Below, piece after piece: positions 1 to 8,604 of a stretch of DNA of 64,000 nt. Numbering within the stretch: the first letter of the stretch is position 1; every line of letters begins with the position of its first letter. Source of the stretch: Pseudoduganella dura (GTDB taxonomy: Bacteria > Pseudomonadota > Gammaproteobacteria > Burkholderiales > Burkholderiaceae_D); assembly GCF_009727155.1 (NCBI RefSeq), contig NZ_WNWM01000002.1, positions 5,704,001-5,768,000 of the forward strand, in the 5' to 3' direction. The notes beneath the pieces are model-generated. The model ran no database searches. It saw only the letters and a program-made list of their open reading frames with translations, and was not told the origin of the DNA. The position numbers were made by a program, and so were the translations under genes.

Positions 1-46
1 CATTGCCACGCCAGCGCCCAAAAGCGGACTTAAGGGTGTTGATCAC
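1..46 (-). CDS. fliF: possible start of fliF (MS-ring protein), cut by window edge
   Basis: Downstream of fliE on the minus strand a GTG at 46 opens a frame reading V-I-N-T-L-K-S-A-F-G-R-W-R-G-N to the window edge without a stop. In many flagellar loci fliE is followed by fliF, and a short cytoplasmic N terminus like this is compatible with FliF. The ribosome binding site is weak (GAAAG) and only 15 codons are visible, so the call rests mostly on position. Confidence 0.35.
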   Translation of the reverse strand, partial: MINTLKSAFGRWRGN

Positions 47-86
47 GTCGGACTTTCAGCAGTGAAGATGGGGTGATGCGGCAAAA

Positions 87-455
87 TTACAGCGGCAGCT
101 TGATGAGCTCGTCGACAGCGCCCATCACCTTGTTGCGCACCTGCATCAGCATCGAGAAGGACAGGCTCGCTTCCTGGCTGGCCAGCATGGCCCCGACCAG
201 GTCGTCGCTGCGGCCGGCGTCGACATCGGCCATCTTTTCGCCCGCGGCCCGGTCGGCCGCGTTCACGCCCGAGACCGCGCTCATCATGGCCTGGGCGAAT
301 GAACCGCCGGATTGCCCGGCGGCGGTGTGGGCGCCGAATTCGGCGCCGAATTGCGCGGCAGGCGCGATCGAGCCAGCCTGATGCGCCAGGTCGGAAGCGG
401 CATTGGTCAGTGCCGCGAGGTCCGCCTTGATCATGCCGGCGATTTCATTTGCCAT
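87..455 (-). CDS. fliE: flagellar hook-basal body protein FliE
   Basis: 122 residues, close to the usual FliE length of about 100-110. FliE joins the MS ring to the proximal rod and is exported by the flagellar type III machine. The C-terminal half carries the family pattern: a run SQEASLSFSMLMQVRNK followed by a short amphipathic helix ending in DELIKLPL. The N-terminal half is alanine/glycine rich. It lies divergent from fliM across a 539-bp gap and probably heads a leftward fliEF... operon that leaves the window. Confidence 0.9.
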   Translation of the reverse strand: MANEIAGMIKADLAALTNAASDLAHQAGSIAPAAQFGAEFGAHTAAGQSGGSFAQAMMSAVSGVNAADRAAGEKMADVDAGRSDDLVGAMLASQEASLSFSMLMQVRNKVMGAVDELIKLPL

Positions 456-994
456 GTGCCATCTCCACTTTCATGCAACGTTGAATGTCGTCCTGCCGGC
501 GGCTGCGAGCGATCACGAATTTCCGTGATTCAATAAAGCTTGCTGCCGGCTTGCTTATGGGTATCGGTTACCAGCGCTGCAACTTGATACTCACACGTAA
601 AAACTTCCGATTTTTTCCGATTCCCGTCGAGGGAATGGAAAGGGTGGCCGTTAAATATGGTCACACGGTCGTTATTGGCCAGGTACGAATGGTTGCGCTG
701 CATTGTTTCTTATGTAAGAAACTTGAATTCGTGGCAAAACTCGTTAAAAATCATGCACTAAGCGCCGATGGAGTAATTGCTGCCCATTTACTGGATTATT
801 GCTGAGAAACAGCAGTAATTGGCGCCCGATAGAAAGAAGCTTACTGGGTGGCAACACCTCTGTAAAGGGGAATTTCAATCGTGTGCGGTATTGTTGCATG
901 GCAATAGCTACGGAATTCGGGTATCCTGTGACGCCTGAACCGCTCCCTCGTACCGTTTGCGTTACGATGTGGCGTGCAGAGGGAAAACAACACA
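456..994. promoter_or_regulatory. divergent fliE/fliM control region
   Basis: A 539-bp stretch without a convincing gene, clearly more AT-rich than its neighbours, between divergent fliE and fliM. It holds two inverted repeats: 512-529 (ATCACG, 6-bp spacer, CGTGAT), about 57-74 bp upstream of fliE, and 795-819 (ATTATTGCTG, AGAAA, CAGCAGTAAT, one mismatch). A weak sigma-54-like -12 element (TTGCA at 893-897) lies about 100 bp before fliM, but its -24 half does not fit well. Lateral flagellar loci are often controlled by a sigma-54 activator; no such regulator gene is present here. Confidence 0.5.
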
Positions 995-1837
995 ATGACC
1001 ATGCTAACCACCACCGCACCGCACCAGGTACTGGACCCGAGCCTGCTGGGCCGCCCGGTCCACCGGCTGCCGCAGTTCGCGGCGCAGCTGCGCGACGATC
1101 TCGTTGCCGCGCTGCGCCTGCCTGCGAGCCGGCGTTACTGGGGCGGTTCCGAGCTTGAACAGGTAGGCTTCTCGCAGCTGAGCGGCAACGAGGCCCGCAT
1201 GCGCTGGCAACATTTCGCCGCCGCCGGCGGCACGATCGGTTTCGCGATCGAGCGCCGGATGCTGCTGGCGGTACTGGACCAGCGCTACGGCGCCACCAAG
1301 CCCGCCGAACCGGCCGCCGACGAGAGCACGGTGCGTGTCACCGCCACGGAAGAGCGGTTGAGTGTTGCGTTGGGACAACAGCTGGCGGCGATCGTGGCTT
1401 CCCGCATCGCCGTCAACCTGGGCGGCCAGGCGGTGAGCGGGCCGCTGCCGGCCGTGCCCGGAACCCAGCCGGGCAAGGGCACCTGGATCGTCACGATGAA
1501 TGTGCGCGCCGGAGATACCGCAGGCAAGGTATTGTTTGCACTGGATAAGGATTTGATATCCGAGGTGCTGCGCGCGCTGGCGCCGGAGCGCGACGTGCGC
1601 CCGAAGGGGCACAAGCCGGCGGCGCCGCTGGCGCAACGGCTGCAGGTCGCGCTGAACGGCCGGCTGGTGAGCAAGGAAGTCACGCTCGGCACGCTGTTCG
1701 ACCTGAGGATAGGAGACGTGATACCGATCAGCCTGCACAGGGCGGATGTAATGCTCGAAGATTCCCGGCTGTACACCGCCGTGGTCACGGAGCACAACGG
1801 AAAACTGTGCCTGACCTCTTTTGAAGACATCGAATGA
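995..1837 (+). CDS. fliM: flagellar motor switch protein FliM-like
   Basis: 280 residues from ATG 995 (AGAGGG about 9 bp upstream; an in-frame GTG at 974 lacks such a site). The C-terminal 75 residues are a SpoA/FliN-type domain ending LCLTSFEDIE, and the centre fits the FliM middle domain. FliM forms the switch C ring with FliN and FliG. The protein is shorter than typical FliM (about 330) and its N terminus (MTMLTTTAPHQVLDPSLLGR) lacks the acidic EIDALL-type motif that binds CheY-P in chemotactic FliM. It overlaps fliN by 4 bp and heads the fliMNPQR-flhBA operon. Confidence 0.85.
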   Translation: MTMLTTTAPHQVLDPSLLGRPVHRLPQFAAQLRDDLVAALRLPASRRYWGGSELEQVGFSQLSGNEARMRWQHFAAAGGTIGFAIERRMLLAVLDQRYGATKPAEPAADESTVRVTATEERLSVALGQQLAAIVASRIAVNLGGQAVSGPLPAVPGTQPGKGTWIVTMNVRAGDTAGKVLFALDKDLISEVLRALAPERDVRPKGHKPAAPLAQRLQVALNGRLVSKEVTLGTLFDLRIGDVIPISLHRADVMLEDSRLYTAVVTEHNGKLCLTSFEDIE

Positions 1838-2223
1838 CTATGATGAACGTGAACGCAAACGGCACCAGCGATGCGCTGCTCGACGAAATGACGGACGAGA
1901 TGATCATCGAGCCGGTGGCCAGCGACCTGGCCGGCGACTTTGCCAATGCGCCGCGCGCCCCGCGCCGCGATTTGCCGCAGATGATGCGCAAGATTCCCGT
2001 GACCCTGACGCTGGAAGTGGGTTCGGCCCGCATCTCGCTGCAGGACCTGATGAATATCGGCCCCGACAGCGTGGTGGAGCTCGATGCGCTGGCTGGCGAA
2101 CCGCTGGTGATCAAGGTGAACGGTACCGCGATCGGCCGCGCCGAAGTGGTGGTGGCGGGCGAGAACTACGGCTTGAAGGTGATCGACCTGGACGGACTCA
2201 ATCTCGACATGATGACGTCATGA
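1834..2223 (+). CDS. fliN: flagellar motor switch protein FliN
   Basis: 129 residues. The last 75 residues form a SpoA domain (IPVTLTLEVGSARISLQDL ... GTAIGRAEVVVAGENYGLKV), the part of FliN that builds the bottom of the C ring and docks the FliH-FliI export complex. The first 50 residues are acidic and variable, as usual. Its ATGA start overlaps the fliM stop and its stop overlaps the fliP start, so translation is probably coupled. Confidence 0.93.
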   Translation: MTMMNVNANGTSDALLDEMTDEMIIEPVASDLAGDFANAPRAPRRDLPQMMRKIPVTLTLEVGSARISLQDLMNIGPDSVVELDALAGEPLVIKVNGTAIGRAEVVVAGENYGLKVIDLDGLNLDMMTS

Positions 2224-3047
2224 TGCCGGGCTGTGCGGCAGTGGCCGGTGCCTGCGCCGGAACATCGCGCCGGCTGGCCGCAGTGAAGCCGGTGCCGTTC
2301 GCCGGCATGGTTGCCGCCGTGGTTGCCACATTGCTCCTGCCTGCGCTGGCGTTCGCCCAGCAGCAAACCAATTCTCCCGACCTGCTGGCCGGCGTGGTAC
2401 CCGGCGCCAGCACCGACCTGTCGGTGAAGATGCAGATCCTCGTCATCATGACCCTGCTGGGCCTGCTGCCCGTGATGGTCATGATGATGACGAGCTTTAC
2501 CCGCTTCGTCATCGTGCTGTCGCTGCTGCGTTCCGCGCTGGGCCTGCAGCAGGGCCTACCGAACCGCATCATCACCGGCATCGCGCTGATCCTCACGCTG
2601 CTGGTCATGAAGCCGGTCGGCGACCAGATCTGGCGCGACGCCTTCGTGCCCTACGACCAGGACCGGATCGGCCTGCAGGATGCGTTGCGCATCGCCGAGC
2701 AGCCGGTATCGCGCTTCATGCTGGCGCAGACCAGCAAGGCGGCGCTGCGCCAGATCGCCACGCTGGCCGGCGAGCAGAACGTGGCCAATCCGATGCAGCA
2801 CGGCTTTCCTGTGAAACTGGCGGCGTTCGTGCTGTCCGAACTGAAGACGGCCTTCCAGATCGGCTGCATGCTGTTCATTCCGTTCCTGATCATCGACCTG
2901 GTGGTGTCGTCGGTGCTGATGGCGATGGGCATGATGATGCTGTCGCCGCTGGTGATCTCGCTGCCCTTCAAGTTGCTGCTGTTCGTGCTGGTGGATGGCT
3001 GGACGCTGACCGTGAATACCCTGGTCACCAGCATCCAGGCGTATTAG
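2220..3047 (+). CDS. fliP: flagellar type III export gate protein FliP
   Basis: 275 residues from ATG 2220, which overlaps the fliN stop as ATGATG; a longer open frame starting at 1821 is an artefact running through fliN. A cleavable signal peptide ends near LALAFA, as in other FliP proteins. The family signature is clear: MTSFTRFVIVLSLLRSALG and, near the C terminus, FLIIDLVVSSVLMAMGMMML. FliP with FliQ and FliR forms the export gate core in the MS ring. No fliO lies between fliN and fliP; FliO is an assembly helper of FliP in primary flagella. Confidence 0.95.
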   Translation: MMPGCAAVAGACAGTSRRLAAVKPVPFAGMVAAVVATLLLPALAFAQQQTNSPDLLAGVVPGASTDLSVKMQILVIMTLLGLLPVMVMMMTSFTRFVIVLSLLRSALGLQQGLPNRIITGIALILTLLVMKPVGDQIWRDAFVPYDQDRIGLQDALRIAEQPVSRFMLAQTSKAALRQIATLAGEQNVANPMQHGFPVKLAAFVLSELKTAFQIGCMLFIPFLIIDLVVSSVLMAMGMMMLSPLVISLPFKLLLFVLVDGWTLTVNTLVTSIQAY

Positions 3048-3062
3048 GTATCGAGTAAACAC

Positions 3063-3335
3063 ATGCTGACTCCCGACGTGGCCGTCGACCTCGTGGTCGA
3101 GGCCCTCAATATCGTGATGGTCCTGGTACTGGTGCTGGTCGTGCCGGGGCTGGCCATGGGCCTGGTGGTGGCCCTGTTCCAGGCCGCCACGCAGATCAAC
3201 GAACAGACGCTGTCATTCCTGCCGCGCCTGCTGATCACGCTGCTGGCGATCATCATCACCGGGCGCTGGATGGCCGGCTACCTGATGGACTATTGCGTGT
3301 CGATCTTTACCCGCGCGGCCACGCTGGTCGGCTGA
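3063..3335 (+). CDS. fliQ: flagellar type III export gate protein FliQ
   Basis: 90 residues with two membrane hairpin helices (residues about 15-40 and 52-72) and the family segment ALFQAATQINEQTLSFLPRL. FliQ packs around FliP-FliR in a P5Q4R1 assembly that opens the export channel. It follows fliP by 15 bp and precedes fliR by 9 bp. Confidence 0.95.
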   Translation: MLTPDVAVDLVVEALNIVMVLVLVLVVPGLAMGLVVALFQAATQINEQTLSFLPRLLITLLAIIITGRWMAGYLMDYCVSIFTRAATLVG

Positions 3336-3344
3336 CCGAGCCGG

Positions 3345-4139
3345 ATGGAACAGGTCCTCGCCAACCTGCTGCCGATGCTCAATGCGTTATGGTGGCCGTT
3401 CGTGCGCGCGATGGCGCTGCTGTCGGCCGCGCCGGTGCTGGGCGAGGCGATGGTGCCGGTGACGATCCGCGTGCTCGTGTCGGTGACGATCGCCGTGCTG
3501 ATGCTGCCGGTGACCGGGCAGGCGCAACTTGTCCAGGATCCGTTTTCGCTGGCGATGGCGGTGGCCACGGCCGAGCAGGCGATCATCGGCTTCGTGCTGG
3601 GGCTGGCGTTCTATTTCGCCATGTCCGTGATCGGCGTGCTGGGTTTCGTCGTCTCGTCGCAGGTGGGTTTCTCGATGGCGGTGATGAACGATCCGCTGAA
3701 CGGTTCGTCGTCCGACGTGATCTCCACGCTGTTGTCGATGCTGTCGATCATCGTCTTCTTCGCCATCGACGGGCACCTGGTGCTCGTCAATGTGATCGGC
3801 GCCAGCTTCAAGGCCTGGCCGCCCGGCGAGGGCCTCGGGCTGCTGCTGCTGCAGACCGTGGCATGGAACGTGGCGTGGATCTTTTCGGCGGCGATGCTGC
3901 TGGCGATTCCGGTGGTGTTCTCGACGGTCGTCGTGCAGATCGGCTTCGGCTTCCTGAACCGCGTGGCGCCGTCGCTGAACCTGTTTTCGCTGGGCTTCTC
4001 GGTGATCACGCTGTTCGGCCTGTTGATGCTGGGGCAGCTGGTGCGGTTTATTCCCGACCATTACACGCGGATGTCGGGGCAGGTGCTGGAAATGATCCGG
4101 CAGCAGATGGAGGCGGAAGGGGTGCGGCGCAATGGCTGA
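3345..4139 (+). CDS. fliR: flagellar type III export gate protein FliR
   Basis: 264 residues, the normal FliR length, very hydrophobic with about six membrane helices. The region NALWWPFVRAMALLSAAPVL at the start and the central VGFSMAVMNDPLNG are typical of FliR, which is the single-copy subunit of the FliPQR gate and contacts FlhB. The 3' end overlaps flhB by 8 bp, so the two are probably coupled. Confidence 0.94.
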   Translation: MEQVLANLLPMLNALWWPFVRAMALLSAAPVLGEAMVPVTIRVLVSVTIAVLMLPVTGQAQLVQDPFSLAMAVATAEQAIIGFVLGLAFYFAMSVIGVLGFVVSSQVGFSMAVMNDPLNGSSSDVISTLLSMLSIIVFFAIDGHLVLVNVIGASFKAWPPGEGLGLLLLQTVAWNVAWIFSAAMLLAIPVVFSTVVVQIGFGFLNRVAPSLNLFSLGFSVITLFGLLMLGQLVRFIPDHYTRMSGQVLEMIRQQMEAEGVRRNG

Positions 4140-5265
4140 AGGCGGCGATAAAACCGAAAAGGCCTCGCAGCAGAAGCTGCGCAAGGCGCGCGAGGAAGGC
4201 CAGGTCACCCGCTCGAAGGACCTGGCGACCGCGATCGGCATCCTGGTCAGCCTGAAGCTGCTCGTGTTCCTGCTGCCCGATTACCTGGTGCACTTCCGCA
4301 CGATCTTCGCCGCCAGCTTCATTCCGCTGGAGGGCGGCGATGTGCTGATGAACGCGATGTCCGACGTGTTCTACGAAGCCAGCATCCTGCTGGTGAAGAT
4401 GGTGGCGCCGCTGTTCGTGGTGCCCTTCTTTATCGTGCTGACCTCGATGGTGCCGGGCGGCTGGCTGTTCAGCGGCAAGAACCTGATGCCCAAGTTCTCC
4501 AAGATGAATCCGGTATCGAACCTGGGCCGGCTGTTCTCCGGCAAGCACCTGTTCGAGCTGGTGGTATCGATCGCCAAGGCGTCGGTGCTGATCGCGGTGC
4601 TGGTGCACATGGCCCGCTCGACGCTGAACCAATATACGCATTTGCAATCGATGCCGCTGTCGCTGGCGATGGCCGACGGCGCCGCGCTGATGCTCGATGG
4701 CATCATGTCGCTGGTGATGATCTTCGTGCTGTTCGCCGTGATCGACGTGCCGGCGCAGGCGTTCTTCTATGCCCGCAACCAGCGCATGAGCAAGCAGGAC
4801 CTGAAGGAAGAGCACAAGAGCAGCGAAGGGCGGCCCGAAGTGAAGGGCCGGATCCGGCAGCTGCAGCGCGCGATGTCGCAGCGCGCAGCCCGCAAGACGG
4901 TGCCCACCGCGGACGTGGTGGTCGTCAACCCCGAACACTATGCCGTGGCCCTGAAGTACGACGACAAGCGCGCCGAGGCGCCGTTCGTGGTGGCCAAGGG
5001 GGTCGACGAACTGGCCCTGTACATCCGGCAGATCGCCGAGGAGCACGATATCGAGGTGCTGCGCCTGGCCCCGCTGGCACGCGCCATCTACAATACCGCG
5101 CAGGTCAACCAGCAGATTCCGGTGCCGCTTTACCAGGCGGTCTCCCAGGTGCTGCACTACGTGCTGCAGATGAAGGCGTTCCGTACCGGTGGCCGGTCCG
5201 CGCAACCGCCGTTCCCCGACCAGATTGTGGTACCAACTTCGATGAGTGAGGCTTCGACGACATGA
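4132..5265 (+). CDS. flhB: flagellar export switch protein FlhB
   Basis: 377 residues: short cytoplasmic N terminus (MAEGGDKTEKASQQKLRKAR), four membrane helices to about residue 210, a linker helix and the cytoplasmic autocleavage domain. The cleavage loop reads N266-P267-E268-H269 instead of the common NPTH; the N-P cleavage pair and His are kept. Cleavage switches export from rod/hook to filament substrates. The last 30 residues (from about RTGGRSAQPP) are low-complexity. It overlaps fliR and flhA by 8 and 4 bp. Confidence 0.94.
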   Translation: MAEGGDKTEKASQQKLRKAREEGQVTRSKDLATAIGILVSLKLLVFLLPDYLVHFRTIFAASFIPLEGGDVLMNAMSDVFYEASILLVKMVAPLFVVPFFIVLTSMVPGGWLFSGKNLMPKFSKMNPVSNLGRLFSGKHLFELVVSIAKASVLIAVLVHMARSTLNQYTHLQSMPLSLAMADGAALMLDGIMSLVMIFVLFAVIDVPAQAFFYARNQRMSKQDLKEEHKSSEGRPEVKGRIRQLQRAMSQRAARKTVPTADVVVVNPEHYAVALKYDDKRAEAPFVVAKGVDELALYIRQIAEEHDIEVLRLAPLARAIYNTAQVNQQIPVPLYQAVSQVLHYVLQMKAFRTGGRSAQPPFPDQIVVPTSMSEASTT

Positions 5266-7352
5266 ATTTCCTGAACTCCCTGGTGGCCGAACTGCGCCGC
5301 CACAAGTTCGCCACGCCGCTGTTCGTGATGTCCATCCTCGCGATGATCATCCTGCCGCTGCCGCCGATCCTGCTCGACGTGCTGTTCACGTTCAACATCG
5401 TGCTGTCTCTGATCGTGATCCTGGTGTCGGTGGGCGCCAAGCGCCCGCTGGACTTCTCCGTGTTCCCCACGGTGATCCTCACCACGACGATGCTCAGGCT
5501 GACGCTGAACGTGGCGTCCACCCGGGTGGTGCTGCTGCACGGGCACGAAGGCACGCATGCCGCGGGGCAGGTGATCGAATCGTTCGGTAACGTCGTCATC
5601 GGCGGCAACTTCGTCGTCGGCCTCGTGGTGTTCGTGATCCTGATGATCATCAACTTCGCCGTCGTGACCAAGGGCGCGGAGCGCATCGCGGAAGTCTCGG
5701 CGCGGTTCACGCTCGATGCGCTGCCCGGCAAGCAGATGGCGATCGATGCCGACCTCAACGCGGGCCTGATCAACCAGGAAAAGGCCCAGTTGCGCCGCAA
5801 GGAAGTGGCGACGGAGGCGGACTTCTACGGCGCCATGGACGGCGCCTCGAAGTTCGTGCGCGGCGATGCGATCGCCTCGATCCTGATCCTGATCATCAAC
5901 CTGGTCGGCGGCGTGGCGATCGGTTCGATCATGCAGGACATGAACTTCGGCGACGCGTTCCGCCAGTACGCGCTGCTGACGATCGGCGATGGCCTGGTGG
6001 CGCAGATCCCGGCGCTGCTGCTGTCGGCGGCGGCGGCGATCATCGTCACGCGCGTGTCCGATTCGGGCGACTTCGAGAACCAGATCAGCGACCAGATGCT
6101 GGCCAATCCGAGCGTGCTGTATTCGGCCGCCGGCCTGATGGTGATCATGGGGCTGGTGCCGGGCATGCCGTGGCTGCCTTTCCTGTCGTTCGGCGGCGCG
6201 CTCGCCTATGTGGGCTGGCGCATGCAGCAGCGCGGCGTGGCGCCGCCCGACACGCGGCAGATCGAAGCCATCGAGGCCGTGCTGCGCGACGAGAAGGCGC
6301 CGGAACTGGAGTGGCAGAGCCTGCCGGTGGTGCATCCGCTGCAGATCCTGCTGGGGTACAAGCTGGTCGGCCTGGTCGACAAGGCGCATGGCGAGGTGCT
6401 GACCAAGCGCGTGCGCGGTGTGCGGCAAAGCCTGTCCGAGGCGATGGGCCTGGTGCTGCCGCCGATCGGCGTGCGCGACGACCTGGGGTTGAAGCCGTCG
6501 CAGTATTCGGTGGTGCTGGGCGGCGCGGTGATCGCCCAGGCCGAAGTGTTCGCCGACCGCCTGATGGCGATCCCGTCGCCGAACCTGTATGGCCAGATCG
6601 ACGGCATTCCCGGCGTCGAACCGGCCTATGGCATGCCGGTGGTGTGGATCGAACCGGGCGACAAGGCGCAGGCGCTGGGCCTGGGCTACCAGGTGATCGA
6701 GGCGCCGAGCGCGATCGCCACGCACCTGTCGAAACTGATTCGCGAATATTTGCCGGAGCTGTTCCGGCACGACGACGTGGCCGCATTGATGGAACGCCTG
6801 AATGCGCTGGCGCCGAAGCTGGCCTCGTCGCTGGACAAGTCGCTGTCGCACACCCAGCTGCTGCGCGTGTTCCGCGTGCTGCTGGCGGAGAACGTGTCGC
6901 TGAAGGACATCGTGCCGATCGCCACCACGCTGCTCGACAGCTCGGAAACCACCAAGGACCCGATCCTGCTGGCGGCCGAGGTGCGCTGCGCGCTGCGGCG
7001 CCAGATCGTGGCCGGCCTGTTCGGGCAGCGCAAGGAAATGCTGGCGTTTAACCTGGGCGGCGAACTGGAGAATATGCTGCTGGGCTCGCTGAACCAGGCG
7101 CGGCAGTCCGGCAAGGTGGTACTCGACAACTACCCGATCGACCCGCACCTGCTGGCCCAGCTGCAGGTGAACATGCCGGTCGCGCGCGAGCAGATGAAAC
7201 AGCAGGCCACGCCGCCGCTGCTGCTCGTGCTGCCGCAGATCCGGCCGCTGCTGGCCCGCTACGCCCGGCTGTTCGCTCCCGGGCTGCATGTGCTGTCGTA
7301 TAACGAAGTGCCCGAAAACCGCGAAGTCTCGATCATCGGCACGGTGGGGTGA
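5262..7352 (+). CDS. flhA: flagellar export protein FlhA
   Basis: 696 residues, full length. About eight membrane helices lie in residues 1-320, interrupted by the cytoplasmic FHIPEP signature RFTLDALPGKQMAIDAD near residue 147; the rest is the cytoplasmic FlhA-C domain that forms the nonameric export ring and binds chaperone-substrate complexes. It is the last gene of the fliMNPQR-flhBA operon; directly after its stop lie hairpin repeats that could end the transcript. Confidence 0.96.
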   Translation: MNFLNSLVAELRRHKFATPLFVMSILAMIILPLPPILLDVLFTFNIVLSLIVILVSVGAKRPLDFSVFPTVILTTTMLRLTLNVASTRVVLLHGHEGTHAAGQVIESFGNVVIGGNFVVGLVVFVILMIINFAVVTKGAERIAEVSARFTLDALPGKQMAIDADLNAGLINQEKAQLRRKEVATEADFYGAMDGASKFVRGDAIASILILIINLVGGVAIGSIMQDMNFGDAFRQYALLTIGDGLVAQIPALLLSAAAAIIVTRVSDSGDFENQISDQMLANPSVLYSAAGLMVIMGLVPGMPWLPFLSFGGALAYVGWRMQQRGVAPPDTRQIEAIEAVLRDEKAPELEWQSLPVVHPLQILLGYKLVGLVDKAHGEVLTKRVRGVRQSLSEAMGLVLPPIGVRDDLGLKPSQYSVVLGGAVIAQAEVFADRLMAIPSPNLYGQIDGIPGVEPAYGMPVVWIEPGDKAQALGLGYQVIEAPSAIATHLSKLIREYLPELFRHDDVAALMERLNALAPKLASSLDKSLSHTQLLRVFRVLLAENVSLKDIVPIATTLLDSSETTKDPILLAAEVRCALRRQIVAGLFGQRKEMLAFNLGGELENMLLGSLNQARQSGKVVLDNYPIDPHLLAQLQVNMPVAREQMKQQATPPLLLVLPQIRPLLARYARLFAPGLHVLSYNEVPENREVSIIGTVG

Positions 7353-7360
7353 CACAGGGG

Positions 7361-7520
7361 TTTCGCGAAGCACTGCTTCGCGCCTGTGTCACGGTCCTGG
7401 CCTGCAGGCCAGGACCTGGGGTGCTTGCGTACCCGCTCGCAATGGTAGTTTCGCGAAGCACTGCTTCGCGCCCGCGTTACGGTCCCGGCTTGCAAGCCGG
7501 ACCTGGGGCTCGCGTACCCG
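7361..7520. repeat. two copies of a REP-like double hairpin
   Basis: Two copies (about 7361-7435 and 7449-7520) of a unit that begins TTTCGCGAAGCACTGCTTCG. Each copy contains two hairpins: GCGAAGCACTGCTTCGC and a GGTCC...GGACC stem, followed by ACCTGGGG and GCGTACCCGCT. The second copy differs at several positions, some of them paired changes that keep the stems (CCTGCAGG to CTTGCAAG). It fills the gap between convergent flhA and the fliK-like gene and may act as a bidirectional terminator or transcript-end stabiliser. Confidence 0.8.
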
Positions 7521-7521
7521 C

Positions 7522-8508
7522 TTACTCCACTGGGGCCGGCTGCGACAGCCGCACCGCCACTTCGGCCATCGCCTTGAACAGCGGCGGCGTCAGCATGGCG
7601 ACCTGGATGCGGGTCGGCTGGCCCGTGCCCGGAGCGGGCAGCTCGCGCATCAGCCGCACGCGCAGGATGCGCACGCCGCAGCGCCGAGCGATATCGCCGA
7701 TCTCCGGCAGCACGGCGCGCATGTGCTGCATGGCGCCTGCCTGCGCGGCGCCGATTTCCAGCACCGCGCCGCCTTCGGCCGCCTCCAGTTGCAGCACCAC
7801 CTTGCCCAGGCCGGGCAGGTGGATCTCGAGCCGCAACGCGACGTGCGGCAGCCGGCGGCCGGACGAAGCGCCTTCCTGTCCTTCATCGGCATCGCGCGCA
7901 GGGTCGCGCACTACAACGCGCAACACGAGTTTTTCGGCGCCCCATGCATACACGGCGAAGCGCCACGCATCGAGTTCGGAAACCAGTTGCGGCGGCACGC
8001 GGCCGTCGCGCAGCACGTGCCGCGCCCCGTCGGAAAGGAATACGCTGGCCGGCACGTGCCGCCCTTGCGCCTGCGCGAGCAACGCGGTGCGTTGTTCGGC
8101 ATAGGTACGCACCATCGCCATCCACGATGCCGCCATCGCCGATGGCTCGGGCGGGTGCCAGGCCAGCTGGCGCGACATGAACAGCTGGTTCGGCTGCATC
8201 GATGCGGCGTCCGCGAGCAGCGCTTCGGCCGCGAGCGCGCCCGCCAGAGTGGCGGACGGGCGCGGTCCGCCCGGCAACGGGCCTTCCATCGCCTCCAGCA
8301 GGGCGCCGACGGCGCCGTGTACGCCGGGTTCGGCTGCCAGCTGCCCGGCGACGGATTGCTCCGCGACGAATCTGGGGGGTGTGAACTGCGTGCCGTCCTG
8401 CGGCCTGGCAGGCAACAGCATCGTTTGCGACTGGCCCGGGCGTTCGCGCACGAACCGTTCCGGGATGGTCAGCGCCGCACTGGACGGCGTCACTCGGTCA
8501 ATGGCCAT
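7522..8508 (-). CDS. FliK-like flagellar hook-length control family protein
   Basis: 328 residues. The N-terminal 100 residues are proline/alanine-rich and unordered-looking; the C-terminal part (ALRLEIHLPGLGKVVLQLEA ... VRILRVRLMRELP) fits the globular FliK C-terminal (Flg_hook) domain, which touches FlhB to change export specificity when the hook reaches length. Position between flhA and the flagellin supports a flagellar role. The N terminus is diverged and shorter than in many FliK proteins, so exact orthology is not certain. Confidence 0.65.
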   Translation of the reverse strand: MAIDRVTPSSAALTIPERFVRERPGQSQTMLLPARPQDGTQFTPPRFVAEQSVAGQLAAEPGVHGAVGALLEAMEGPLPGGPRPSATLAGALAAEALLADAASMQPNQLFMSRQLAWHPPEPSAMAASWMAMVRTYAEQRTALLAQAQGRHVPASVFLSDGARHVLRDGRVPPQLVSELDAWRFAVYAWGAEKLVLRVVVRDPARDADEGQEGASSGRRLPHVALRLEIHLPGLGKVVLQLEAAEGGAVLEIGAAQAGAMQHMRAVLPEIGDIARRCGVRILRVRLMRELPAPGTGQPTRIQVAMLTPPLFKAMAEVAVRLSQPAPVE

Positions 8509-8532
8509 GGCACCAGCTTATCATGCGTGGAT

Positions 8533-8564
8533 AAAAAAAAGCCAACCGGGAAGTACGGTTGGCT
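8533..8564 (-). terminator. rho-independent terminator of the flagellin gene
   Basis: On the minus strand AGCCAACC, an 8-nt loop and GGTTGGCT are followed by a run of eight T. It lies about 40 bp after the flagellin stop. Confidence 0.88.
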
Positions 8565-8604
8565 CCATCGTTGCCGGCCGCGGGCGGCCGGCTTGCTGCG
8601 AAGA

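Noticed and set aside
485..805. 106-codon plus-strand frame between fliE and fliM
   Set aside because: No ribosome binding site, no family pattern, codon composition unlike neighbours; it lies in the AT-rich control region.
881..897. Sigma-54 promoter before fliM
   Set aside because: The TTGCA half fits but the -24 GG half and spacing do not; not listed as a promoter.
1821..2219. Upstream part of the long frame that ends in FliP
   Set aside because: It runs through fliN in another frame; the true FliP start at 2220 has the signal peptide and the coupled ATGA.
5157..7373. 738-codon frame on the minus strand across flhA
   Set aside because: Shadow of flhA in high-GC DNA, rich in His/Arg/Gln with no fold pattern.
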